The position numbers were made by a program, and so were the translations under genes. 64,000 bases of DNA from Reyranella humidisoli (GTDB taxonomy: Bacteria; Pseudomonadota; Alphaproteobacteria; Reyranellales; Reyranellaceae): contig NZ_JAHOPB010000002.1 of NCBI RefSeq assembly GCF_019039055.1, positions 1 through 64,000 of the forward strand. The letters are read 5' to 3'. Shown here piece by piece: positions 25,041 to 32,883 of this stretch (positions are counted from its first letter, which is position 1; each line of letters begins with the position of its first letter). Under the pieces are notes generated by a model that saw nothing but the letters and a program-made list of their open reading frames with translations, did no database searches and had not been told where the DNA came from.

Positions 25041-26516
25041 CTAGCGCATCACGAACGGGTTGGCGGGTGAACCCTCCGCCGTCGAGATCCAGACACTCTT
25101 GGTCTCGAGATACTCGTGGATCGCGTCCATGCCGCTTTCCCGGCCGATTCCGGAATGCTTCATGCCACCGAAGGGCATCATGTAGCTGATGGCCCGGTAG
25201 GTGTTGACCCAGACGGTGCCGGCCTTGAGTGCGGCGGTCATGCGCAGCGCCCGGTTCATGTCCTTGGTCCAGACGCCGGCCGCCAACCCGTAGATCGTGT
25301 CGTTGGCCAGTCGCACCGCTTCCTCCTCGGTGTCGAAGCCGATGATGGAAAGGACAGGACCGAACACTTCTTCCCGCGCGATTCGCATGTCGGGCCGCAC
25401 GTCGACGAAGATGGTCGGCTCGACGAACTGTCCGCCCGGCATGTCGCTGGCCGCGCCGCCGCCCAGAATGCAGCGCGCGCCCTCGGCCTTGGCGATCTCC
25501 ATATAGTCGAGGATCTTGCGGTACTGCGGCGCGGTCGTGACCGGGCCGATGTTGGTGTCCGGCAGCATCGGGTCGCCCTTGCGCGCCGAGCGGCCCAGCT
25601 CGGCGACGCGCTGGCTGAATTCCTCGCGGATCGAGTTCTGCACCAGCAGGCGCGAGCCCGCGATACAGGTCTGGCCGGTGGCGGCGAAGATGCCGGAGAT
25701 CGCGCCCGACGCGGCAGCGCCGAGGTCGCAATCCTCGAACACGATGTTGGGGGACTTGCCGCCCAGTTCGAGCGACACGCGCTTCAGCGTCTTGGCGGCC
25801 TGCGCATAGATTTTCGCGCCGGTGCTGTCGGAGCCGGTGAAGGTGATCTTCGAGACACCCGGATGGTCGACGAGGGCCGCGCCAGCCTCCTGGCCGTAGC
25901 CGGTGACGACGTTGAACACGCCGTCGGGGAAGCCGGCTTCCTTGGTCAGGGCCGCGAATTCGAGCGTGGATGCAGACGCGAACTCCGACGGCTTCACCAC
26001 CACGGTGCAGCCGGCGGCGAGGGCTGCGGCGCATTTCCAGGCGATGAACAGCAGTGGCGAATTCCAGGCGGTGAGCGCCGCCACGACGCCGACCGGCTCG
26101 TGCCGGGTGAAGGCAAAGTGGTTGGGCTTGTCGATCGGCACGACGGCACCCTGGATCTTGTCGGCGAGGCCGCCGAAGTAGCGCCACCATTCGGGATTGT
26201 AGTTGACCTGTCCCAGCATCTCCGAGAGCAGCTTGCCGTTGTCGCGCACCTCGATCTCCGCGAGCCGCTGAGCGTTGGCCGCGATCAGGTCGGCGAGCCT
26301 GAGCATCAGCTTTCCGCGACTGGACGCCGACAGGGTCGCCCACGGCCCTTCGCGGAGGGCGAGCGACGCGACCGCGACGGCACGGTCGACGTCGCGGGCG
26401 CAGCCCTGGGGAATCCGGGCCCAGACCTCGCCGCGATAGGGGTCCATGCTGTCGATCCACTTGCCGCCGATCGGGTCCACGTATTCACCGGCGATGAAAT
26501 GCTGGTAGGTCTTCAA
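25041..26516 (-). CDS. aldehyde dehydrogenase family protein
   Basis: 491 residues, NAD(P)+-dependent oxidation of an aldehyde to the acid. Motifs: AWNSPLLFIAWKCAAALAAG (about 150-170), the cofactor Lys in VVVKPSEFA, the Rossmann loop KITFTGSDSTGAKI (about 225), the Glu in SLELGGKSPNIVF (about 254), the nucleophile Cys in ATGQTCIAGSRL (about 288) and REEVFGPVLS (about 385). The start is TTG 26516 because GGAGG lies 5 nt upstream and the protein then begins LKTYQHFIAGEYV, where family members begin. Substrate unknown; near formate dehydrogenase a formaldehyde or small-aldehyde link is only a guess. Confidence 0.92.
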   Translation of the reverse strand: MKTYQHFIAGEYVDPIGGKWIDSMDPYRGEVWARIPQGCARDVDRAVAVASLALREGPWATLSASSRGKLMLRLADLIAANAQRLAEIEVRDNGKLLSEMLGQVNYNPEWWRYFGGLADKIQGAVVPIDKPNHFAFTRHEPVGVVAALTAWNSPLLFIAWKCAAALAAGCTVVVKPSEFASASTLEFAALTKEAGFPDGVFNVVTGYGQEAGAALVDHPGVSKITFTGSDSTGAKIYAQAAKTLKRVSLELGGKSPNIVFEDCDLGAAASGAISGIFAATGQTCIAGSRLLVQNSIREEFSQRVAELGRSARKGDPMLPDTNIGPVTTAPQYRKILDYMEIAKAEGARCILGGGAASDMPGGQFVEPTIFVDVRPDMRIAREEVFGPVLSIIGFDTEEEAVRLANDTIYGLAAGVWTKDMNRALRMTAALKAGTVWVNTYRAISYMMPFGGMKHSGIGRESGMDAIHEYLETKSVWISTAEGSPANPFVMR

Positions 26517-26624
26517 GCGATCCTCCGTCGCCGCGATGCGGCCTTGTGTGGCTCTGGGCCGAGAGTTTACACCGGGTGCGTCGGCCGGTGTGGCGGCAAT
26601 CAACAAGGGGGCGAAAACGATCCG

Positions 26625-26888
26625 ATGACGAGACTGACTCTTCCGCTCGTTCTGTTGGCGTGTGTCGCGAGCGAGGCGGCCGCCCAGAGCGACGACGCGG
26701 CCTACTGCAAGAAGCTCGGCGACTACGCCACTCGCTATCTTGGGGACGCGGGCGGTAACGGAGGCACTCGACCCGACTTCGACATCATGGAGGGCATCAA
26801 CAAGTGCAACAAGGGCGATACCGCGGCCGGAATCGCCATCCTGGAGAAGAAGATCCGCAGCAAAGGCTTCACGCCCCCGGCGCGATGA
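26625..26888 (+). CDS. small secreted two-cysteine protein, copy 2
   Basis: 87 residues, paralogue of the product of 24608-24871. Shared blocks: QSDDAAYCKKL at the mature N terminus, YAT.Y.GD, NGG.RP.FDIM.G, KC.KG.TAAGIA.LEKKIRSKGFTPP. Signal peptide residues 1-20 (CVASEAAAQ). It is divergent from the aldehyde dehydrogenase gene with 108 bp between starts, a gap that contains an inverted repeat ACACCGG (26569-26575) / CCGGTGT (26585-26591). Function unknown. Confidence 0.75.
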   Translation: MTRLTLPLVLLACVASEAAAQSDDAAYCKKLGDYATRYLGDAGGNGGTRPDFDIMEGINKCNKGDTAAGIAILEKKIRSKGFTPPAR

Positions 26889-27139
26889 TCCGGGGAACGA
26901 GATTCAGACCTTTCCCTGCGCAATTGTACCGGCTGGAACGTGCCGGCATGGTCCGGCGCCCGGAACGCCCTACCCCCGAATAGTGGGGGCCTGAAGGCAG
27001 CACAGGCCTGTTGTTCGCCCCTTCGTGACTATTTTATGGTCCGTTTTCGGGCCGTCGACGGGCGATGGTCAGAAGGGGCGAAATCTTGCTATCGTGTCGG
27101 TGGCTCGGTTCTCTCGCGCCGGAAATGAAGGACACGAAA

Positions 27140-27340
27140 ATGGCTTCAGGTACCGTCAAGTGGTTCAATGCCACCAAAGGATACGGCTTCATCCAGCCCG
27201 ACTCGGGCGGCAAGGATGTGTTCGTACATATCAGCGCAGTCGAGCGCGCTGGCCTCAATGGTCTGAATGAAGGCCAGAAGGTCACGTACGACGTTCAGGT
27301 CGAGCGCGGCAAGGAAGCGGCGGTCAACCTGAAGGCTTGA
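27140..27340 (+). CDS. cspA: cold-shock domain protein
   Basis: 66 residues, single OB-fold that binds single-stranded nucleic acid. RNP1-like [18 protein letters not shown] and RNP2-like [14 protein letters not shown] are intact. GAAGGA precedes ATG 27140 by about 7 nt; an ATG six codons upstream lacks a matching ribosome site. The 250 bp before it are free of genes and probably contain its promoter and a long 5' leader, as in other csp genes; I cannot assign specific boxes. A strong terminator follows at 27430. Confidence 0.95.
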   Translation: MASGTVKWFNATKGYGFIQPDSGGKDVFVHISAVERAGLNGLNEGQKVTYDVQVERGKEAAVNLKA

Positions 27341-27673
27341 TCTCGCATTCGGCCGCACTGCACGGCCGACGGGAAACGATCGAAACGATTGTGCTCTCGC
27401 CGCTTGACGGGTGGGATGCTATCGCCGAAGGCCTCGATCGCCGTTCATCGCGGTGATCGGGGCCTTTCTCGTAAATGTGGCTTTTTGGTGCAACCGTGGA
27501 CCTGGTTTCTGCCTTCAGGAGGGGCGCTTTGGGACGCAGTTGCTGCCCGATTTAACGATTTGAATCGATTTTCTGACACGAAGTTTACGCGTCATGCTCA
27601 CTAACGTTCACAGTGGCGCGAACAGTGCATTAGATGCTCGACGATGAGTCGGCATCGCGATAGCGAGACGAGT
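27341..27673. other. intergenic region between csp and the ClpP-like gene
   Basis: 333 bp. It contains the terminator described at 27430-27468. The remainder (27469-27673) is AT-richer than the neighbours, with TTT runs around 27480-27600, and presumably holds the promoter of the downstream gene. I see no gene in it. Confidence 0.6.
27430..27468 (+). terminator. Rho-independent terminator after csp
   Basis: GGCCTCGATCGCC (27430-27442) pairs with GGTGATCGGGGCC (27452-27464) over 13 bp with two G-U wobbles, loop of 9 nt, followed by TTTC. It lies about 90 bp after the csp stop, in the right orientation. Confidence 0.7.
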
Positions 27674-28978
27674 ATGCGGAAGCTTGCGGCCTTTCTGGTG
27701 CTGGGGATCCTCGGGATCGTATCGATCGCGATTCCCTCGGAAGCGTTCGCCGCCACCATCAAGCCCGTCGCGTCGACCGCATCGCCGGCTGGCTTCCACG
27801 CCCGGACCAAGACCCCCGAGACGCCGACATTGCGGCTGACCGGCACGATCGAGACGGGGGACGCCGAGAGGTTGCGCGATATCCTTGTAAGGCTGCAGGC
27901 CGTGGCGCCCGCGAGCGCGAACGTCCCGCTGGCGACGATCGAGCTGAGCAGCTTGGGCGGAAGCCTCTCGGAAGGGATCAAGATCGGCCAGCTCCTGAAG
28001 AGCTACAAGGTCGTCGCGGTCGTCCGCAAGCAGGACCTCTGCCTGTCGGCCTGTGCCCTCGCGCTGCTCGGAGGCACCGCGGTTCGCGCCGCCGCTGCTT
28101 ACCCGCACGATTGCAACGTCGAAGTGGGCGGCAAGGTCGCCTTCCACAACTTCTTCCTCGACCGCAGCGAATTGCGGGAACAGACCCACGACGATCCGGT
28201 GGCGAGCCGGCTGCAAGGCTTTGCCGATGCGCGCGGCGGTGCGGCGATGCTGATCCGGTATGCCGCCGATCTGGGACTGCCGCCGACCTTTGTGGCCAAC
28301 CTGATGGCGCGCCCGGTCGAGGAATACCAGTACCTCGAGACGATCGGGGAATTCCTGGAGCTCAACCTCTGCCCGATCGGACTCGAGCGGCCGTCGCTTC
28401 CGATGTCCCACCAGGCGGCGAACGTCTGCAACAACTCGCTGCCTGCGCCGGCACCGGTGTCGTCAATGATCGTCGGGCCGATCGCCAGCCCGCAGGTTCG
28501 CCAGTACATGCTGGAGCGCGTCCAGGACGGACTGAATGCCGCCAAGGCCAGGGGACGGCTCGCCGATCAACTCGCCACCTGGTCGGTCATGCGGACCCGC
28601 GAAGAGGTCGACAAGCTCTATGACGATCTGCGCGCGGCCGGCGTTGCGCTGCCCGAGATCCTCGGGCCGACCTTCGAAGTGGCGGTCAATCAGGGTGGGC
28701 GCTATCGCGCCGTTTGCTACGTCAGCCTGTCGCCGACGGATCCCGACCGGTACGACATCGTCCTGCAGGGCCCCCGCAGCCTCGCCGACGCGACGCGCCT
28801 GCCGCCTGCCAATGCGCGCCGCATGTTCCTGTACGATCGCCGCGATGTCGCCAACCAGCGCCCGACGTCAATCGATCGCGACCTCTTCAGCCTGGAGCCG
28901 CGCGATGCCGAGCAGCAGCAGGTGCCGCCGCTCAGTTCCGGACGCGTGCCCGGCCGTCAGGACGTTGCCAGGCCGTGA
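27674..28978 (+). CDS. exported ClpP/crotonase-fold protein
   Basis: 434 residues. Signal peptide 1-26 (SEAFA). The domain at about 50-225 resembles ClpP-like periplasmic proteins: an oxyanion segment ELSSLGGSLSEGIKIGQLL, the putative nucleophile Ser in DLCLSACALALLGG (about residue 127) and a His in KVAFHNFFLDR (about 158). The C-terminal 200 residues have no recognised domain and end in a Gln/Pro-rich tail. It is either a periplasmic serine peptidase or an inactive relative; no chaperone partner is adjacent. ATG 27674 is preferred as the first residue of the leader. Confidence 0.7.
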   Translation: MRKLAAFLVLGILGIVSIAIPSEAFAATIKPVASTASPAGFHARTKTPETPTLRLTGTIETGDAERLRDILVRLQAVAPASANVPLATIELSSLGGSLSEGIKIGQLLKSYKVVAVVRKQDLCLSACALALLGGTAVRAAAAYPHDCNVEVGGKVAFHNFFLDRSELREQTHDDPVASRLQGFADARGGAAMLIRYAADLGLPPTFVANLMARPVEEYQYLETIGEFLELNLCPIGLERPSLPMSHQAANVCNNSLPAPAPVSSMIVGPIASPQVRQYMLERVQDGLNAAKARGRLADQLATWSVMRTREEVDKLYDDLRAAGVALPEILGPTFEVAVNQGGRYRAVCYVSLSPTDPDRYDIVLQGPRSLADATRLPPANARRMFLYDRRDVANQRPTSIDRDLFSLEPRDAEQQQVPPLSSGRVPGRQDVARP

Positions 28979-29005
28979 CATGACCGGCCGGCGTGCGGCG
29001 GCGCG

Positions 29006-29980
29006 TCAGCGTCCGCCGACCACCCATCCGGTCTCCTTCGCGAAGGCTTCGAAGAACTCAGTCTCGTAAGCCTGCTCGGGTGTCTCGCGCACGAGGCTGT
29101 CGATACGCTCGGCATCGCGGCCGACCAGGATGCGCCAGCGCTCGTTGCGCACGCCGTCGAGGATGATCGTCGCAGCCTCGGCGGCAGTGGTCGGCGCGTC
29201 CTCGAGAAAGCGCCGCGCCCGTTCGGCGATCATCTTGCGGACATCATCGTCCGAGAGCCTGGTCGCATCGATGCCCATCGAGGAAATGCGGGCGCGCGCC
29301 AGCCCGACCTCGTGCGGCGTGATCTCGTCGGTCTGGTTGCCGCTCTGCAGCTTGCGCGAGTTGGCGATGATCGACGTGCCGATATGGCCGGGCATCACCA
29401 CCGAGCATTTGATATGGGGGGCGTTGAGGCGCAGGTCGGTGATGAGCGCCTCCGTGAAGCCCTTCACGGCGAACTTGGCGGCGGCATAGGCGGTCTGCGG
29501 GATGTTGGGGGCGATGTAGGCCCAGAAGCCGTTCACGCTCGACGTATTGACGATATGGCCGGCATCGGCGCGCAGCAGCATGGGCATGAGGGTTCGCGTG
29601 CAAAGATAGACGCCACCCCAGCAGATGTTGAACGTGCGCTCCCATTCGTCGCGCGCATTGACGAGGAAGCTGCCACCGCCACCGATGCCGGCATTGTTGA
29701 ACAGGAGATGGATGCGATCGGTCTCGTGCTGCTCGGCGAGCTCGTCACGGAAGCGCACCACTTGCGGTTCGTCGGCCACGTCGGCGACATGCGTGGTGAT
29801 GCGCTGGCCCTGATTGAGCCCGGCTGCCTCGCAGAGCCGCTTGGTCTCGGCCATTGCGCCACTCGACACGTCACCCAGCGCGATGCTGCAGCCCTCGGCC
29901 GCGAGTTGCCGCGCCAGCTCGCGACCCATGCCCGTGCCGCCGCCGGTGATGACGGCAATCCTGCCCGCAAAATCCTTCAT
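29006..29980 (-). CDS. short-chain dehydrogenase/reductase
   Basis: 324 residues, longer than the usual 250 because of a C-terminal extension (about 225-324). Rossmann motif VITGGGTGMGRELA (residues about 10-23), NNAGIGGGG (about 93), catalytic Ser in VNTSSVNGFW (about 146) and Tyr/Lys in TAYAAAKFAVKGF (about 163-167). A NAD(P)-dependent alcohol/ketone reaction is likely; substrate unknown. Downstream of a small membrane protein on the same strand (16 bp), so they probably share a transcript. Confidence 0.92.
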   Translation of the reverse strand: MKDFAGRIAVITGGGTGMGRELARQLAAEGCSIALGDVSSGAMAETKRLCEAAGLNQGQRITTHVADVADEPQVVRFRDELAEQHETDRIHLLFNNAGIGGGGSFLVNARDEWERTFNICWGGVYLCTRTLMPMLLRADAGHIVNTSSVNGFWAYIAPNIPQTAYAAAKFAVKGFTEALITDLRLNAPHIKCSVVMPGHIGTSIIANSRKLQSGNQTDEITPHEVGLARARISSMGIDATRLSDDDVRKMIAERARRFLEDAPTTAAEAATIILDGVRNERWRILVGRDAERIDSLVRETPEQAYETEFFEAFAKETGWVVGGR

Positions 29981-29996
29981 GCGATTCCTCGATTGT

Positions 29997-30482
29997 TCAG
30001 TTTGGACGGAAGCGTCTCAGCGCCAGGAAGCCCAGCAGGATGAAGCCCAGCAGTACGATGCCCTGCGCCACGGCGAAAGGCGGCTCAGAGCCGGTCGGCG
30101 CGAACCTGTTCAGGATTCCGATCTTCTGGAAGGACTGCACGACCAGGACGAAGACGTTGAGATAGAAGGCGAACAGGGCGCTCGCGACATAGATCCATCG
30201 CCACGCACCGGCGAGCCGGCCGACATGGAGCGCCACCAGCGCGATCGCGAGGGCGACCGACGACACGATCCCGACACCGATCGCGGGAGTGAACACGTTG
30301 ATGGGAAAGAGGAAGCCGGTCACCGTGGTCAGCACCGTGAAGAGGAGGAACACCGAATTCCATGAATCGAGCCGCCGTCCTTTGAGCATCCGGGCGCAGG
30401 CGACGACACCCGCACCGATGGCGATCAGGCTGATGACGACGTGGACGACCGTAAAGGTCGCGATGGACATTCCGAGGGTCAT
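29997..30482 (-). CDS. four-helix membrane protein, unknown function
   Basis: 161 residues, almost entirely hydrophobic, with helices near residues 5-27, 42-60, 70-92 and 100-120, plus a last one near 135-155, and a basic end (LRRFRPN). I do not recognise a specific family. ATG 30482 has AGGAG 5 nt upstream. First gene of a likely two-gene unit with the SDR; divergent from the beta-lactamase gene. Confidence 0.75.
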   Translation of the reverse strand: MTLGMSIATFTVVHVVISLIAIGAGVVACARMLKGRRLDSWNSVFLLFTVLTTVTGFLFPINVFTPAIGVGIVSSVALAIALVALHVGRLAGAWRWIYVASALFAFYLNVFVLVVQSFQKIGILNRFAPTGSEPPFAVAQGIVLLGFILLGFLALRRFRPN

Positions 30483-30633
30483 GCCGTCTCCTGGGCTTTG
30501 CTGCGGCATAGCGCGGAACTCGACCGCGGGGCGAATCCGGTCACCACTTTAGCGCAACGGCACGCAAGCGACACGCCAGCATGCCGCCACATTCACTCCA
30601 TAGCCACGCGACGGAGCCACCGAGGAGGAGCCC

Positions 30634-31491
30634 GTGCCCGTTTCGATCGCCCGCCGCACACTGCTGGCTGCGCCTCTACTGTCCCTTCCGGCTTTCGCCG
30701 ATGACGCTCAGTCGGCGCTTCGCGACCTCGAGCGGCGCAACGGCGGCCGTCTCGGCGTGGCCCTGCTCGACACGGCAACCGGCCGGCGGTCCGTCCATCG
30801 CGGCGACGAGCGTTTCCCGATGTGCAGCACCTTCAAGTTCCTGGCCGCTGCCTTGATGCTGGCTCGCGTGGATCGCGGCGAAGAAAAGCTCGATCGCCGC
30901 GTCTTCTTCGCCGACAGCGATCTCGTGCCTTACTCGCCCGCGACCAAGGACCATGTGGGACCGGGTGGCATGACGGTGGATGCGATCTGCGCGGCTGCCG
31001 TAACTCTCAGCGACAACACGGCGGGCAACCTGATGCTCGCGAGCTTCGGCGGCCCGGTGGGGCTGACCGCCTTCGTGCGCGGACTGGGTGATCCGGTGAC
31101 GCGGCTCGACCGGATCGAGACCGAATTGAACGAGGGCACGCCGGGCGATCCGCGCGACACGACCTCGCCGCTGGCCATGCTGGGCACGATGCAGAAGCTC
31201 GTTGCGGGCGATGTCCTGTCGGCTGCGTCGCGCGATCGGTTGATCGGCTGGTTGGTCGCGAACAAGACGGGGGACAGGCGGCTGAGGGCCGGCGTGCCGG
31301 CCGGTTGGCGGGTTGGCGACAAGACCGGTACCGGCGGTCACGGCAGCGCCAACGATATCGCCGTCGCCTGGCCACCGGGCCGTGCGCCGGTCTTCATCAC
31401 GGCCTACTACACGGGCTCGACGATTTCCGATGAGGCGCGCAGTGCGGTGATCGCCGAAGCCGGCCGCATCGCTACGGCCGGCATTGGCTGA
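30634..31491 (+). CDS. bla: class A beta-lactamase
   Basis: 285 residues with a leader containing twin arginines (IARRTLLAAPLLSLPAFA). All class A motifs are present: S-x-x-K in MCSTFKFL (about residue 65), S-D-N in TLSDNTAGNLML, the omega-loop Glu in RIETELNEGTPGDPRDTTSP and K-T-G in VGDKTGTGGHG. It should hydrolyse penicillins and perhaps cephalosporins in the periplasm. The start is GTG 30634. No mobile element or AmpR-type regulator is adjacent, so it looks like a resident chromosomal gene. Confidence 0.93.
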   Translation: MPVSIARRTLLAAPLLSLPAFADDAQSALRDLERRNGGRLGVALLDTATGRRSVHRGDERFPMCSTFKFLAAALMLARVDRGEEKLDRRVFFADSDLVPYSPATKDHVGPGGMTVDAICAAAVTLSDNTAGNLMLASFGGPVGLTAFVRGLGDPVTRLDRIETELNEGTPGDPRDTTSPLAMLGTMQKLVAGDVLSAASRDRLIGWLVANKTGDRRLRAGVPAGWRVGDKTGTGGHGSANDIAVAWPPGRAPVFITAYYTGSTISDEARSAVIAEAGRIATAGIG

Positions 31492-31502
31492 TCGGGGTCC
31501 GA

Positions 31503-32765
31503 TCAGGCCGGCAGCTTCGGCGCGCTCGGGTGCTTGGGCAGGAAGGCCGTGAGCAGGCCGAGCAGCAGCAGGAACGGTGTTACCTTGTAGACGGCCTCGA
31601 TGCCGGCATGGTCGGCGATCTCGCCCAGCGCGGCGGCGCCCAGGCCACCCAGGCCGAACGACACGCCGAAGAACATGCCGGCCACCAGGCCGACCCGGCC
31701 GGGCAGGAGTTCCTGCGCATAGACCAGGATCGCGGAGAAGGCCGAGGCCATGATGATCGCCACCGCGACCGCCAGGATCCCAGTCCAGAACAGGTTGGCG
31801 TAGGGCAGCATCAACGCGAAGGGCAGGGCCCCCAGGATCGAGAACCACATCACGGGGATGCGGCCGAGCCTGTCGCCGACGACGCCGCCCAGGATCGTGC
31901 CGACCACGATGCCAACCAGGAAAGCGAACAGAAAGAGCTGCGCGGTCTGCACCTCCACGCCGAACTTCTGGATCAGGTAGAAGGTGAAGTAGGAGCCGAG
32001 GCTGGCGCTGTAGACGTTCTTGGAAAAGAGCAGCGCCACCAGGATCGCCACGGCAATGCCGACGCGGCCCTTCGACAAGGTCACGTGCCCTGCCGCGGCG
32101 GCGGCCTTGCGTGATCCCGGCTTCTGGCTGGTACGGTTGGCTTTGTACCAGTGACCGACCTGGAACAGCACGATCATCGCGACGAGCGCGGCCGCCGAGA
32201 ACCAGACGATGCTTTGCTGACCGGCCGGCACGACGATGAAGGCCGCGAGCAGCGGACCGGCTGCGGAGCCCATATTGCCGCCGACCTGGAACAGCGACTG
32301 GGCGAGGCCGTAGCGGCCGCCGGCCGCCATGCGCGCGACCCGCGAGGCTTCGGGATGGAACACCGACGAGCCCATTCCGATCAGTGCCGCGGCGAGCAGG
32401 ATCAGCGGGTATGAATTCGCCTGCGACATCAACAGGAGGCCGACCAGGGTGAAACCCATGCCGACCATCAGGGAATAGGGCTGGGGCTTCTTGTCGGTGT
32501 ACATGCCGACCACCGGCTGCAGCATCGACGCCGTGCACTGGAAGGCCAGCGTGATGAAGCCGATCTGACCGAATGACAGCTCGTATGAGTCCTTGAGGAT
32601 CGGATACAGCGCCGGCACCAGCGACTGCATCATGTCGTTGAGCAGATGGCAGAAGCTCAGGGAGAGAATGACGGCGAAGGTCGTGTTGTTGGCGGAGGCC
32701 GAAGGAGCCGGAGCCGCGGGGGCAGAGACGGGCGCGGCACCGGCTGCCATAGTATTGTCGGTCAT
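31503..32765 (-). CDS. fsr: MFS transporter, fosmidomycin-resistance (Fsr) type
   Basis: 420 residues, 12 helices after an Ala/Pro-rich N-terminal tail of about 28 residues. Fsr-like features are SFCHLLNDMMQSLVPALYP in helix 1, QPVVGMYTDKKPQPYSL in the first loop and GSSVFHPEASRVARMAAGGR in helices 4-5. E. coli Fsr exports fosmidomycin; natural substrates are unknown. It converges on the beta-lactamase gene, 11 bp between stops. Confidence 0.9.
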   Translation of the reverse strand: MTDNTMAAGAAPVSAPAAPAPSASANNTTFAVILSLSFCHLLNDMMQSLVPALYPILKDSYELSFGQIGFITLAFQCTASMLQPVVGMYTDKKPQPYSLMVGMGFTLVGLLLMSQANSYPLILLAAALIGMGSSVFHPEASRVARMAAGGRYGLAQSLFQVGGNMGSAAGPLLAAFIVVPAGQQSIVWFSAAALVAMIVLFQVGHWYKANRTSQKPGSRKAAAAAGHVTLSKGRVGIAVAILVALLFSKNVYSASLGSYFTFYLIQKFGVEVQTAQLFLFAFLVGIVVGTILGGVVGDRLGRIPVMWFSILGALPFALMLPYANLFWTGILAVAVAIIMASAFSAILVYAQELLPGRVGLVAGMFFGVSFGLGGLGAAALGEIADHAGIEAVYKVTPFLLLLGLLTAFLPKHPSAPKLPA

Positions 32766-32883
32766 GCCGCTACTTTAAGCGGCGACCATCACGGTCGCCA
32801 GCTCCGGCGCGGCAACCCAGCCTTGCGGTGGTGACGGTCGCAAGGGATTTGAACCTTCGACGGGGCGTTGCGTTGCACCGCCT

